Position numbers and translations under genes: made by a program
Notes under the pieces: model-generated
The model's database searches: none
Seen by the model: the letters and a program-made list of their open reading frames with translations, nothing else
What the model was told of the DNA's origin: nothing
Shown here: positions 26,077 through 34,578 of the stretch, in pieces
How the letters are laid out: every line of letters starts with the position of its first letter
Numbering within the stretch: the first letter of the stretch is position 1
Source: CAZYTX01 sp964650485
GTDB taxonomy: Bacteria; RBG-13-61-14; DATKZS01
Direction: 5' to 3'
NCBI GenBank assembly: GCA_964650485.1
Contig: CAZYTX010000014.1
Coordinates: 1 to 64,000 of the forward strand
DNA: 64,000 bases

Positions 26077-27618
26077 ATGAACCTTGCCAAGCTGCTAACC
26101 GAGAACGTGTCCAGGTTCGGCGAGTACCCGCTCATCCATTTCCAGGGCGAGTCCATCACAAACACCGAGCTGGACCAGCTCGTGAACCGGGTGGCGTCGG
26201 GGCTCTCCGAGTTGGGGGTAAAGGCCGGCGACCGGGTGACACTGGTAATGGGCAACTCCACCTACATGGTGGCCTCCATGATGGCGTGCTTCAAGCTGGG
26301 TGCATGGGCCATGCCCGTGGTGCTCAGCCTGAAGACCTCCGAGCTCTTCCTGGTACTGAGAGACGCGGAGCCCACCACAGTGATAGCGCACAGGCTCTTC
26401 GCGGAGAGCATCATGGAGACCGTGAAGAACACCTCGAGCCTGCGCTACAGGATAATGGCGGGGAGGGGGCCGGTGCCACAGGGATGGAGACACTGGGAAG
26501 ACTGGATAGTGGGACAGACAAACGTGTTTGAGAGCAAGGACTGCGAGCCAGAGGACGTGGCTTTGCTGCTCTACACCTCCGGGACCACGGGAGAGCCCAA
26601 AGGGGTCATGCTATCGCACATGAACCTGTACGCAAACTCCATAAACAGCGCAGCCTCGCAGGGGCTCACCCAGGGAGAGATCACTCTGCTGGGGCTGCCT
26701 TTGAATCACTCATTCGGCATCACCGCCTGGCTCGCGGCCCTCTCATACGGCATGCAGGTGGTGCTCATGAAGAGGTTCGACCCGGAGGAGGCCCTCGGCC
26801 TGATCGAGAAGCACGAGGTGGAGAGCGCGGCCATGGTGCCCACAATGCTGGCGTTTCTTCTCCAGGCCGCGAAGACGGGCCGGTTCGACACCTCTTCCCT
26901 GCACCGCATAGTGGTAGGGGGGGCGCCTCTATCGCGGAGGCTGAGAGCTAGGTTCGAACAGGCATTCACCGAGGTCGAGATCCTCGAGGCATACGGCCTT
27001 ACCGAGGCCAGCCCCGGGGTGACAGTGACCAGGCCGGGTACGCAAAAAAGGCCCGGCTCAGTGGGACAGACCGTCGAGAACCAGGAGATATGCATTATGG
27101 ACTCCAAAGACAACCCCCTGCCGCCGGGCGAGGTGGGCGAGGTCTGCACACGCGGTCCCCACGTGATGCAGGGATATTACATGAGGCCCGAGGAGACCGG
27201 GGCCATAATAAGGAACGGGTGGCTGCATACAGGGGACGCCGGATACATTGACGAGGAGGGGCACCTCTACCTCACCGAGCGGCTCAAAGACCTCATCATC
27301 AGGGGAGGCGAGAACGTATACCCCTCGGATATCGAGCGGGTCATAAGGCAGATGAACGCCGTGGCCGAGGTCTCGGTCATAGGAGTGCCGGACGAGGTCT
27401 ACGGCGAGCAGGTAGCAGCGGTGGTGGTCCCCAAGAGGGACGCCAAGGTCACCGAGCAAGAGATAATTAGCCTGTGCAGGGAAAGGCTCGCTCCTTTCCA
27501 GGTGCCCTCCCAGGTCATCTTCGCGCCCATACTCCCAAAGACCCCCTTGGGCAAGGTGAGGAAAAAGGACCTGAGAAGCCAAGTCTCTGGGGCAATAGGA
27601 CACGGAGACGAGCAGTGA
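26077..27618 (+). CDS. AMP-forming acyl-CoA synthetase (fatty acid-CoA ligase)
   Basis: 513 residues. ANL-superfamily motifs are in order: P-loop A3 YTSGTTGEPKGVMLSH near residue 165, A5 LEAYGLTEASPG, A7 GWLHTGDAGYIDEEGHLYLTERLKDLI, and the C-terminal A10 lysine in PKTPLGKVRKK. It activates a carboxylic acid with ATP and CoA to acyl-CoA, AMP and pyrophosphate. The acyl-CoA dehydrogenase upstream would use the product. The stop overlaps the start of the TetR gene (GTGA), so the regulator belongs to this operon. Acid specificity cannot be read. Confidence 0.92.
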   Translation: MNLAKLLTENVSRFGEYPLIHFQGESITNTELDQLVNRVASGLSELGVKAGDRVTLVMGNSTYMVASMMACFKLGAWAMPVVLSLKTSELFLVLRDAEPTTVIAHRLFAESIMETVKNTSSLRYRIMAGRGPVPQGWRHWEDWIVGQTNVFESKDCEPEDVALLLYTSGTTGEPKGVMLSHMNLYANSINSAASQGLTQGEITLLGLPLNHSFGITAWLAALSYGMQVVLMKRFDPEEALGLIEKHEVESAAMVPTMLAFLLQAAKTGRFDTSSLHRIVVGGAPLSRRLRARFEQAFTEVEILEAYGLTEASPGVTVTRPGTQKRPGSVGQTVENQEICIMDSKDNPLPPGEVGEVCTRGPHVMQGYYMRPEETGAIIRNGWLHTGDAGYIDEEGHLYLTERLKDLIIRGGENVYPSDIERVIRQMNAVAEVSVIGVPDEVYGEQVAAVVVPKRDAKVTEQEIISLCRERLAPFQVPSQVIFAPILPKTPLGKVRKKDLRSQVSGAIGHGDEQ

Positions 27619-28241
27619 AGCCAAGGCTAAGAAGAGAGCAGATACTAAGCGCTGCCACATCGGTGTTTGCGGCAAAGGGATATCAGAGGGCGAGCGTGAC
27701 TGACATAATAAACGCCGCGGGCATAGCAAGGGGCACATTCTACCTGTACTTCGAGGGAAAGCGGGAGATATTCGCCGAGCTGGTGGACGTGCTTTTGGTA
27801 AGGCTCACAAACTGCATGAGAAGGGTGGACCTCGCACCCGGCAACCCGCCATGGACCGAGCAGATAAGGGCCAACGTGACCAGGATCGCGACCATCCTAG
27901 CCGAGGAGCGCGAGCTGACCATGATCCTCTACAACCACGCCATGGGCCTGGACGAGGACTTCGACAAAAAGATACAGGAGTTCTACCAGGCCATAACTGC
28001 GCGCACCGAGGCGGCTTTCAGACTGGGCCAGGAAATGGGCCTTCTGAGAAATGACCTGGACCCAAGGCTGGCCGCCTATCACCTGGTGGGCAGCGTAAAG
28101 GAGGTCATGTACCACTCGGCAAGGGGGGGGCTGGACATGCCCGTGGAAGGCCTGGTCAAAGAGCTTATGAGCTACTCCACCGAGGGTATCCTGGAAAAGG
28201 CGCCCCGGAAAAAAGGGGCACGAAGTAAAAAACGTAGATGA
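27615..28241 (+). CDS. TetR/AcrR-family regulator of the acyl-CoA operon
   Basis: 208 residues from GTG 27615, overlapping the ligase stop by four bases with GGAG upstream. The N-terminal HTH is typical: ILSAATSVFAAKGYQRASVTDIINAAGIARGTFYLYFEGKREIF. The C-terminal helical domain (ELTMILYNHAMGLDEDF) would bind an inducer, plausibly an acyl-CoA given the operon. It ends in a basic tail (KKGARSKKRR). Position inside the operon suggests autoregulation together with the ligase. The following GH20-like gene overlaps its stop by four bases. Confidence 0.9.
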   Translation: MKPRLRREQILSAATSVFAAKGYQRASVTDIINAAGIARGTFYLYFEGKREIFAELVDVLLVRLTNCMRRVDLAPGNPPWTEQIRANVTRIATILAEERELTMILYNHAMGLDEDFDKKIQEFYQAITARTEAAFRLGQEMGLLRNDLDPRLAAYHLVGSVKEVMYHSARGGLDMPVEGLVKELMSYSTEGILEKAPRKKGARSKKRR

Positions 28242-30361
28242 CCCGTGTTAAAACCCACGACACCCCGGACCTTGTATTGCCCGCTCCATGGAGCGTTGAG
28301 AAAGGGCCGGGGCAGTACCGGCCAAAAGACCCCCCCCTGCTCACGGTCAGCGGGTACTCCCGGGACATAGAGCCTCTGACAAAGGCCCTCTCAATCCGTT
28401 GCGGGACCGGGCGAGACAAGTCCGGGCCGGGGAAACGACCGCTCCTCGTGCTGGGGGACCCCAGCGACCTAGCCGGGCCGCTCGGGCGGCTTGAAGAAAT
28501 GCTCGGCAATATAGCCCGCCGCTCCCTGAAAGAACAGGCATATATTATCGAGGTGCGGCCCTCCGGAGTGATGGCCGCGGCAGGGGGCGAGCCCGGGCTG
28601 TTCCACGCCGCAATCACCCTGGGCCACCTGGTCTCGCCGGAAGGGGCACTGCCCTGCTGCTCCATTCTCGACCGGCCGGCCCTGGCCCGTCGGGCAATGT
28701 TGGTGGACCTCTCCAGGGGAAGGGTGCCAAGGCCCGGTGCCCTGCGTAAACTTGTGGACCTGGCCGCGGCGCTTAAATACAACCAGCTCACCTTCAACAT
28801 CGAGCACGTCTTTCCATGCCCGGCCAGGCCCGAAATAGGCAAGGGCCACGACCCCCTAACCCCCGATGACCTAGCCGACCTGGACCAGTACGCGCATGAG
28901 AGATGCGTTGAGATAATACCCTTCCAGCAGTCACTGGGCCACATGAGGGGCATACTTTCCCTGCCCGGGTACAGGGGCCTCGCGTTCGACAAGGAGCTGC
29001 TCTGGTCCCTGGACCCCTCAAACGATAAAATATACGAGGTCCTCTCCGACCTCTACGACGCCCAGATAAACGCCACACGCTCTTCCATGTTCCACGCCGG
29101 GTGCGACGAGCCCTTTGACATACTGAAAAATTTCGAGCCTGCGAGGTGGGGCGGACGGACACCCGGCCGGGTCATCAGCGACCACCTCACAAGGCTCCAC
29201 CAAATGCTATCGCAAAAGGGCCGCACCATGATGGCATGGGCCGACGCGGTGCTTTCCCAGCCCGAGGCACTGCCCCTGCTGCCGGACGATCTGGTGCTCT
29301 GCATCTGGATGTACGGGAGCGGCGACCTGGAAGGCCCGGAACATTACAGGAAAAGCATCGAGCCGGTCGCGGAGAGGGGGCTGCCTTTCTACGCCTGCAC
29401 CTCTTCCTGGAGCCTGATGAAGCTCTTCCCGGACCTCGCGGTCATGCGCGCCAACCACGACTCCTTCATACCCGAGGCCAAGCGACTGGGGGCCATGGGA
29501 GCAATGATCACCGTGTGGGGCGACATGGGCCACATGAACCTGCCCGGCCTGGAGCCTTATCCGCTTGCGTATGGGGCCAGACATTTCTGGGAGGATGCGC
29601 CGAACAACGGGACCGATTTCGACCGGGCCTTCTCCTGGACCCTGCTGAGAGGCGCGGCCGGGGCGTCCGCACAGCTTTGCGGGACACTCGATGAAGTAAA
29701 CCGGGTGCTGAAAGGGCCCGCGGGCATGGCAGGAGTGGGGTTCCTGCTGTTGTTCGAGGAGCCGCTCTCCACAGGCTTTCTTGCAAACAAGGATGCAGCA
29801 AAGGGACCGCCCGCCAAAGCGCAGAGACTGGCGGAAGCCGCGCACGCGCTCGCCGGGGCCTCCGAGAAGGCCCGCGGCCTGCTCTCGGAGATGGCCATAC
29901 GGAGCTGTATCGCGCCCGGGTTCGCAGCGGACCGGTGGTGGCTGGACCAGCACCTCCCGGCCCTGCAGCTCCAGGCCCTGGCGACAAAGCTTCTTCTGGC
30001 AAGCCATCTCAGCAAGCACTGGCCGGAGCGAGAAAAGTCCGGGGAATTCGATGAAGTACTGGAGACCGCGGCCGGCTTATGCGACTTTGCCGCGAGGCTG
30101 CTCAAGGTGTGTTGCCTCATCCTCAAGGGAAGGTGGCTATCCAGCTCAAAGTACTCTGACCTGGACTTGAACCTGGCAAGGTACGAGAGGCTCATTGACG
30201 CATGGGACAAGCGCGCCGTACAGTTCAGGTCATACAGACAAGACCTGCAAAACGGCAAGCTGCCCGCAGACATGCCTGGACTCGAGACCTTGACAGCCCT
30301 TTCACCCTCGGGCTACTCTTTTGACATGCTTGCGGAGATGGGGCTCAAGGGCCTGCTTTAA
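28238..30361 (+). CDS. GH20-like beta-N-acetylhexosaminidase family protein
   Basis: 707 residues. The N-terminal domain (to about 145) looks like the alpha/beta GH20b domain. The barrel begins with RRAMLVDLSRGRVPR, followed by LVDLAAALKYNQLTFNIEHVF and IIPFQQSLGHMRG. The catalytic motif of GH20 (H-x-G-x-D-E) appears as HAGCDE at residues 286-291, so Asp290 and Glu291 are the assisted pair. A long C-terminal helical region (about 500-700) is not typical. No signal peptide is seen, so it would act in the cytoplasm, which is unusual. It is coupled to the TetR gene by an ATGA overlap. The true sugar substrate is unknown. Confidence 0.72.
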   Translation: MTRVKTHDTPDLVLPAPWSVEKGPGQYRPKDPPLLTVSGYSRDIEPLTKALSIRCGTGRDKSGPGKRPLLVLGDPSDLAGPLGRLEEMLGNIARRSLKEQAYIIEVRPSGVMAAAGGEPGLFHAAITLGHLVSPEGALPCCSILDRPALARRAMLVDLSRGRVPRPGALRKLVDLAAALKYNQLTFNIEHVFPCPARPEIGKGHDPLTPDDLADLDQYAHERCVEIIPFQQSLGHMRGILSLPGYRGLAFDKELLWSLDPSNDKIYEVLSDLYDAQINATRSSMFHAGCDEPFDILKNFEPARWGGRTPGRVISDHLTRLHQMLSQKGRTMMAWADAVLSQPEALPLLPDDLVLCIWMYGSGDLEGPEHYRKSIEPVAERGLPFYACTSSWSLMKLFPDLAVMRANHDSFIPEAKRLGAMGAMITVWGDMGHMNLPGLEPYPLAYGARHFWEDAPNNGTDFDRAFSWTLLRGAAGASAQLCGTLDEVNRVLKGPAGMAGVGFLLLFEEPLSTGFLANKDAAKGPPAKAQRLAEAAHALAGASEKARGLLSEMAIRSCIAPGFAADRWWLDQHLPALQLQALATKLLLASHLSKHWPEREKSGEFDEVLETAAGLCDFAARLLKVCCLILKGRWLSSSKYSDLDLNLARYERLIDAWDKRAVQFRSYRQDLQNGKLPADMPGLETLTALSPSGYSFDMLAEMGLKGLL

Positions 30362-30397
30362 TACTTACAAACATAGAAACCGGAAAGGGAGTGGAGC

Positions 30398-31720
30398 ATG
30401 GAAGAGGTCAAGATACCGTGGGGCGGGGATGAGCGGCTGCCGCTGTCAATCCCTCCGGGCTGGAGGGTGGTGGCACAGGGCGAGGCGTCGGCCCGGGAGC
30501 GCTTCCAGGACCTTGCCGGGGCCATACGCGAGCGTCTGGACCAACCGGTGGGATCGCCTCCACTGCGCGAGCTCGTAAAGCCCGACTCGAAGATCGCTCT
30601 CATCATGGACGACCCGGGAAGGCCCACCCCGGTGCACAAGCTGGCCGCGCCCGTGCTGGATTACCTCCTTGAAGCCGGCGCCAGGCCCGAGAACGTGACA
30701 GGCCTGTTCGCCATCGGCACCCACGCCATGATGAGCGACCAGGAGATGAGGGCCCGGGCGGGTGAGTCGGTTGCCGGGCGCATCGAGCTTCGCTGCTTCG
30801 ACTGCAACGACCAGTCGGCCTTTGTACGCCTCGGCCGCACCGGTCGCGGCACCGAGGTGATGTTGAACCGGCTGGCGGTTGAGGCCGACTTGCGTGTGCT
30901 CATCGGCACCATCGAGGCCCATCCCCAGGCCGGGTTCGGGGGTGGTTACAAGAACATCCTCCCCGGCCTGGCCGCGGGCAAGAGCATAGGCCACAACCAC
31001 CTCATAACACCCTCTCCGGAGGCCTACAACATGATAGGCACTCTCCCGGAGGAAAATCCCATGCGCCTTGACCTGGAGGAAGCAGGGAGGATGATAAAGG
31101 GCCCCACCTTCATACTGAACTCTATACTGGACCCGGGCCTTGCGCCGGTGGCACTGGTGGCCGGGGACGCGGTCAAGGCCCACCGCGAGGGGGTGAGGCT
31201 CTCGCGCGAGATGTACGGGGTGCGCCTGCCGGGCAAAGCCGACGTGGTCATAGCCAGCGCCTATCCCATGGACCAGGACCTGCGTCAGGCTGGCAAGGCG
31301 GTGCTGAACGTGGCCGGGGCCTGCCGGCCGGGAGGTGTGATAGTGGTTTTCATGAGGTGCGAGCAGGGTCTTGGCAACGTTGGCCTTCCCAGGTTCGCTG
31401 CCCCCCTGTCCCTGGTGCGGGGGGTGACAAAACTCCTTGGCAGCAGGGGCATCTTTTTCATAAGCAGCCACCTTCCCTCCGCTGTCCCGGTGGAGGCCCG
31501 CTTCCTGGTCAACATGGGCCTGCAGATGATGAAGGACAGTCAGGTGCTGCTATTCTCTCCCAGGCTGAAAGAGGTTGCCGCGGACAGGTTCCCGCCTGTG
31601 CTCTTCGATGACCAGAGGTCTTTGTTTGCCGAGGCGGGCCGCTTAACGGGCAAGGATGCGCCGGAGGTGGCTGTGATCCATCAGGGCGGGGTCAGCTTCC
31701 CGGTGTTTTCCGGCCCCTGA
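30398..31720 (+). CDS. LarA-like nickel-pincer-type racemase/epimerase (DUF2088 family)
   Basis: 440 residues. All residues known to matter in lactate racemase LarA are found at nearly the same numbers: Asp72 and Arg75 in MDDPGRPTP, His109 in AIGTH, His175 in TIEAHPQAG, and Lys185 in GGGYKNILPG, the lysine that links the nickel-pincer nucleotide. The enzyme should racemise or epimerise an alpha-hydroxy acid or polyol. The cofactor genes larB, larC and larE are not in this window. It follows the GH20-like gene by 36 bases. Its end overlaps the converging acetyltransferase gene by 40 bases. Confidence 0.82.
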   Translation: MEEVKIPWGGDERLPLSIPPGWRVVAQGEASARERFQDLAGAIRERLDQPVGSPPLRELVKPDSKIALIMDDPGRPTPVHKLAAPVLDYLLEAGARPENVTGLFAIGTHAMMSDQEMRARAGESVAGRIELRCFDCNDQSAFVRLGRTGRGTEVMLNRLAVEADLRVLIGTIEAHPQAGFGGGYKNILPGLAAGKSIGHNHLITPSPEAYNMIGTLPEENPMRLDLEEAGRMIKGPTFILNSILDPGLAPVALVAGDAVKAHREGVRLSREMYGVRLPGKADVVIASAYPMDQDLRQAGKAVLNVAGACRPGGVIVVFMRCEQGLGNVGLPRFAAPLSLVRGVTKLLGSRGIFFISSHLPSAVPVEARFLVNMGLQMMKDSQVLLFSPRLKEVAADRFPPVLFDDQRSLFAEAGRLTGKDAPEVAVIHQGGVSFPVFSGP

Positions 31721-32193
31721 CATGCGAGCGCCTTGTCCATGAGGTAGGCGTCCCGGCCGGGTCCGTAGTAGCCCTGGAGCACGGCCCTGGTGAAAAAGCC
31801 CCATTTCCTGTAGAGGGCGGTTCCCGCCCGGTTGTCAACCGCCACCTGGAGGATTATCCTCACAACGCCCCTCTGGCAGGCCCTGTCCTCGATGTGCCCC
31901 ATGAGCACGTCGCCGATGCCTTTGCCCCGCTTCCCCGGGTGCACGTCAATGGTGACGAGCTGTGCGGCTCGGGGGCCGGCGTAATACACCATGTAGAATG
32001 CGGCCAGCCGCCCGCGCTCGAATGCTCCCGCGCACTCGCAGTCCGGGTCCTGGAGGTAGCTTAGGAAGGTCTCCCTGCCAAAGGCCGTCTCCGGCGGGAA
32101 GCAGAGCCTGTCCAGCTCGGTCACGGCATCGAGGTCATCTGTGGAGAGTCTTCGGAGGACTATGGAAGGTTCTTCTCTTATAAGCTTGGGCAT
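31681..32193 (-). CDS. GNAT-family N-acetyltransferase (RimI-like)
   Basis: 170 residues. Acetyl-CoA binding motif A is clear: VTIDVHPGKRGKGIGDVLM (R-x-x-G-x-G). It is followed by LQVAVDNRAGTALYRKWGF, which is the RimI-type V-x-x-x-N-x-x-A-x-x-L-Y-x-x-x-GF pattern. RimI-like enzymes acetylate N-terminal amines of proteins, but broad members exist and no ribosomal context is seen. It converges on the LarA-like gene with a 40-base overlap of 3' ends. Start ATG at 32193, Shine-Dalgarno weak. Confidence 0.85.
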   Translation of the reverse strand: MPKLIREEPSIVLRRLSTDDLDAVTELDRLCFPPETAFGRETFLSYLQDPDCECAGAFERGRLAAFYMVYYAGPRAAQLVTIDVHPGKRGKGIGDVLMGHIEDRACQRGVVRIILQVAVDNRAGTALYRKWGFFTRAVLQGYYGPGRDAYLMDKALACQGPENTGKLTPP

Positions 32194-32270
32194 TGTTCAG
32201 GTGTGGGGTGTGAGGTTTGAATTTTGGGGCTCTTGCGAATCATATTTTCGTCGAGTTCAAGCTCTAACCG

Positions 32271-33332
32271 CTAGCGCAGCTTGGCTTCCACGTCCTCGCG
32301 GTTTATCACCACCCGCCGGCCCGAGATCTCCGGGGCCTCGAACATGATGTCGTGCATTATGTCCTCGAAGATGGTGCGCAGGGCCCGGGCCCCCAGCTTC
32401 CTGCGCCTCGCGTAGCGGGCTATGCTGTAGAGCGCCTTTTCCGAGACCTCGAGCTCGATACCGTCCATGGAAAGCAGGTGGGTGTACTCGCGCAGTATGG
32501 AGTCCGGCGGCTCTGTGATGACTCTCACCAGTTCGTGCTCGGTGAGCTCTGCTAGCTCCGAGATCACCGGAATGCGGCCCACCAACTCGGTGATGAGCCC
32601 ATACTCCAGCAGGTCCTCCACCTGCACACGCTCATCCACCGGGACCAGGAGGCCGGGCCCCTCCTCGTAAGACTTGAAGCCCGGCTTGCGCGAGTGCCTC
32701 CCACGCTTCATGTCGCTGAAGGTGCCGGCGCAGACAAAAAGGATATTGGTGGTGTCCATCTGCACGAAGTCGTGCTTGCTCCAGTGCTGGGTGATGTTGT
32801 AGGGCACAAAGACCGTGGTCCCCTCCAGGAGCTTCAAAAGCGCCTGCTGCACCCCTTCGCCGCCGATGTCGCGTGACCCGGCCCCGGTGCGCTCGCCGTG
32901 GTTTCGGCGCGCTATCTTGTCTATCTCGTCAACGAACACGATCCCCTGCTGGGCCACGTCCACGTCAAGGTCCGCGGCGAACAGGAGCTCGCCCAGCATC
33001 ACCTCCACGTCCTTGCCGTAGTAGCCGGCCTCGGTGTACTCGGTGGAGTCAACCACGGCAAAGGGAACGTCCAGTATCTGGGCAAGGTTCCTGGCAAGGT
33101 GGGTTTTGCCGCACCCGCTGGGGCCGATCAGCAGCACGTTTGACTTTCGAAGCACCGGCTCATCCCCCGAGAGCGGCACCCCGCCCTTCCTGGTGCGCTT
33201 GAAATGGTTATAGGCCGCGATGGACAGGGTGCGCTTGGCGCGGTCCTGTCCTATTACGTACATGTCCAGATAGGTGTTGATCTCCCTGGGAGTGGGTATT
33301 TCCTCCCCTGTTATCGGAAGTTGCTTGCCCAT
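32271..33332 (-). CDS. ClpX-like AAA+ unfoldase lacking the zinc-binding N-domain
   Basis: 353 residues from ATG 33332 with GGAGG upstream; canonical ClpX has about 420. Walker A GPSGCGKT is at 70-77, pore loop GYYG at 103-106 (ClpX GYVG), Walker B VFVDEIDKI at 132-140, and EGVQQALLKLLEGT follows at 159-172. GRIPV and the small domain (KLGARALRTIFEDIMHD) are complete. Two parts differ from ClpX. The N-terminal four-cysteine zinc domain is absent, and the loop after CAGTF that holds the ClpP-binding IGF tripeptide reads instead MKRGRHSRKPGFKSYEEG. No clpP is near. It is probably a specialised paralogue that may not dock on ClpP. Confidence 0.82.
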   Translation of the reverse strand: MGKQLPITGEEIPTPREINTYLDMYVIGQDRAKRTLSIAAYNHFKRTRKGGVPLSGDEPVLRKSNVLLIGPSGCGKTHLARNLAQILDVPFAVVDSTEYTEAGYYGKDVEVMLGELLFAADLDVDVAQQGIVFVDEIDKIARRNHGERTGAGSRDIGGEGVQQALLKLLEGTTVFVPYNITQHWSKHDFVQMDTTNILFVCAGTFSDMKRGRHSRKPGFKSYEEGPGLLVPVDERVQVEDLLEYGLITELVGRIPVISELAELTEHELVRVITEPPDSILREYTHLLSMDGIELEVSEKALYSIARYARRRKLGARALRTIFEDIMHDIMFEAPEISGRRVVINREDVEAKLR

Positions 33333-33354
33333 GTTTGCCCTCCGTCTAGGGTTT

Positions 33355-33383
33355 ATACTAGCCATAAAGGCACGCGCTTTCAA
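33355..33383 (-). promoter_or_regulatory. Candidate promoter of the ClpX-like gene
   Basis: On the minus strand TTGAAA (33383-33378) and TAGTAT (33360-33355) are separated by 17 bases, 23 bases before the ATG. Confidence 0.45.
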
Positions 33384-33435
33384 GTGCCGGTCAAAGACAA
33401 ATGAGGCCCTGATATGGGCGGCCCGGCGCGCTTTA

Positions 33436-33464
33436 TTGACACATTCCAAAGCTCTCCTTAATCT
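33436..33464 (+). promoter_or_regulatory. Candidate promoter of the TonB-like gene
   Basis: TTGACA at 33436-33441 is a perfect -35 hexamer. TAATCT at 33459-33464, 17 bases on, is a weak -10. Predicted transcription would start about four bases before the ATG at 33475, and no Shine-Dalgarno is visible. Confidence 0.4.
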
Positions 33465-33474
33465 AGATACTGGT

Positions 33475-34386
33475 ATGAGGAAGGCAAGGACATCCTGGCT
33501 GGTGGCAATAGCCGTGTCCGCGCTCATTCACGCGGGAGTGCTCCACTCGTACCCTTTTGCAGCGGGGGAGAAGAACATTGCCCGGCCCGAGATAGTCGAG
33601 CTGGTACCACTGCCCAGGGAGGATAAAAAGACCAGGGAGACGGAACACGAGCGGGACCTTAAAGGCCAGGTGGTGGACCTGGGACCCGAGCGCCCCTCGG
33701 ACAAGGCGCCTTCAGAGGACACCCGCTTCCTTTCGGAGAGGAACATGCGCACTGACCTCGAGACCGTGAAGCACAGCATGAAAAGGACCGGCTCGCCCGA
33801 GCGGCCGTCTGTAAACAAGGAGTCGCTCCGGGAGCCTTACAAAAACTCCCCTTCCGCAGGGCGACAAGGCGGCCGGGGAGAGGATGGCAGCATAAAAAGA
33901 CCAGACAAGGGAGAGGGCCTCAAGTCCGGCACGCCGGGCCATGGGTCCCGGGACTACTCGCGGGACGATCTCATGGTCAGCATGGCCGACATAAAGCATG
34001 CACTGAAGGCGGACGACGGGTCCATTGACTACCTGCCCGATGTGCTCAAAGGCGAGCTCACAGCACTCAACGCCAGGAAGTACACCTATGCCGCCTTCTA
34101 TAACAGGATGAAGAAGGTGATAAGCTTTTACTGGGAGCCGGGGAGCGCCATTTCGAAGATTAACTGGACCGGCGCCACCCTGGAGACCAGGCTCCAGGTG
34201 GTCATAAACAGGGACGGCGGCCTGGACAGGGTCGAGATATTGACGTCGAGCGGCTTCCCTCTGGTTGACGCCGCGGCAGTCCGGGCCATGAGGAAAGCCG
34301 CGCCTTTTTACAACGTACCCCCCGGACTGCTGAACGACAAGGGACAACTGGACGACGTGTGGTCCTTCTACGTAACCTCGGGGTGA
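33475..34386 (+). CDS. TonB-like energy transducer (TonB C-terminal domain protein)
   Basis: 303 residues. An N-terminal membrane anchor (WLVAIAVSALIHAGVLHSY, with the Ser-His pair typical of TonB helices) is followed by a charged, proline-containing linker of about 170 residues. The C-terminal TonB-type domain has AFYNRMKKVISFYWEP and LETRLQVVINRDGGLDRVEILTSSGFPLVDAAAVRAMRKA. TonB proteins carry proton-motive energy from ExbB/ExbD to outer-membrane receptors. No exbB, exbD or TonB-dependent receptor is nearby. A TolA-like role is the alternative. It is divergent from the ClpX-like gene. Confidence 0.75.
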   Translation: MRKARTSWLVAIAVSALIHAGVLHSYPFAAGEKNIARPEIVELVPLPREDKKTRETEHERDLKGQVVDLGPERPSDKAPSEDTRFLSERNMRTDLETVKHSMKRTGSPERPSVNKESLREPYKNSPSAGRQGGRGEDGSIKRPDKGEGLKSGTPGHGSRDYSRDDLMVSMADIKHALKADDGSIDYLPDVLKGELTALNARKYTYAAFYNRMKKVISFYWEPGSAISKINWTGATLETRLQVVINRDGGLDRVEILTSSGFPLVDAAAVRAMRKAAPFYNVPPGLLNDKGQLDDVWSFYVTSG

Positions 34387-34450
34387 AAAGCCCGCCCGAA
34401 GAGCGGACTGCCCTCCTTAACCGGCAACGTATTTAATGCAAGCAAAGATT

Positions 34451-34530
34451 TTTCACGCAGAGGCGCAAAGAACGCCAAGGTATGCATCTATTTTATTTAT
34501 CTCTTAGCGCCTTTTCGTCCTCGCGTGAAA
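34451..34530. repeat. Intergenic inverted repeat with TTTCACGC ends
   Basis: TTTCACGC (34451-34458) is matched by GCGTGAAA (34523-34530), and AGGCGCAAAG (34461-34470) by CTTAGCGCCT (34503-34512, nine of ten). The left-arm sequence TTTCACGCAGAGGCGCA occurs again, inverted, near 44038-44056. Non-coding; function unknown. Confidence 0.65.
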
Positions 34531-34578
34531 TAAACCTTATTATGTGGCAACAACAGCCGGTGAGGGTTCCTGCCGGCC

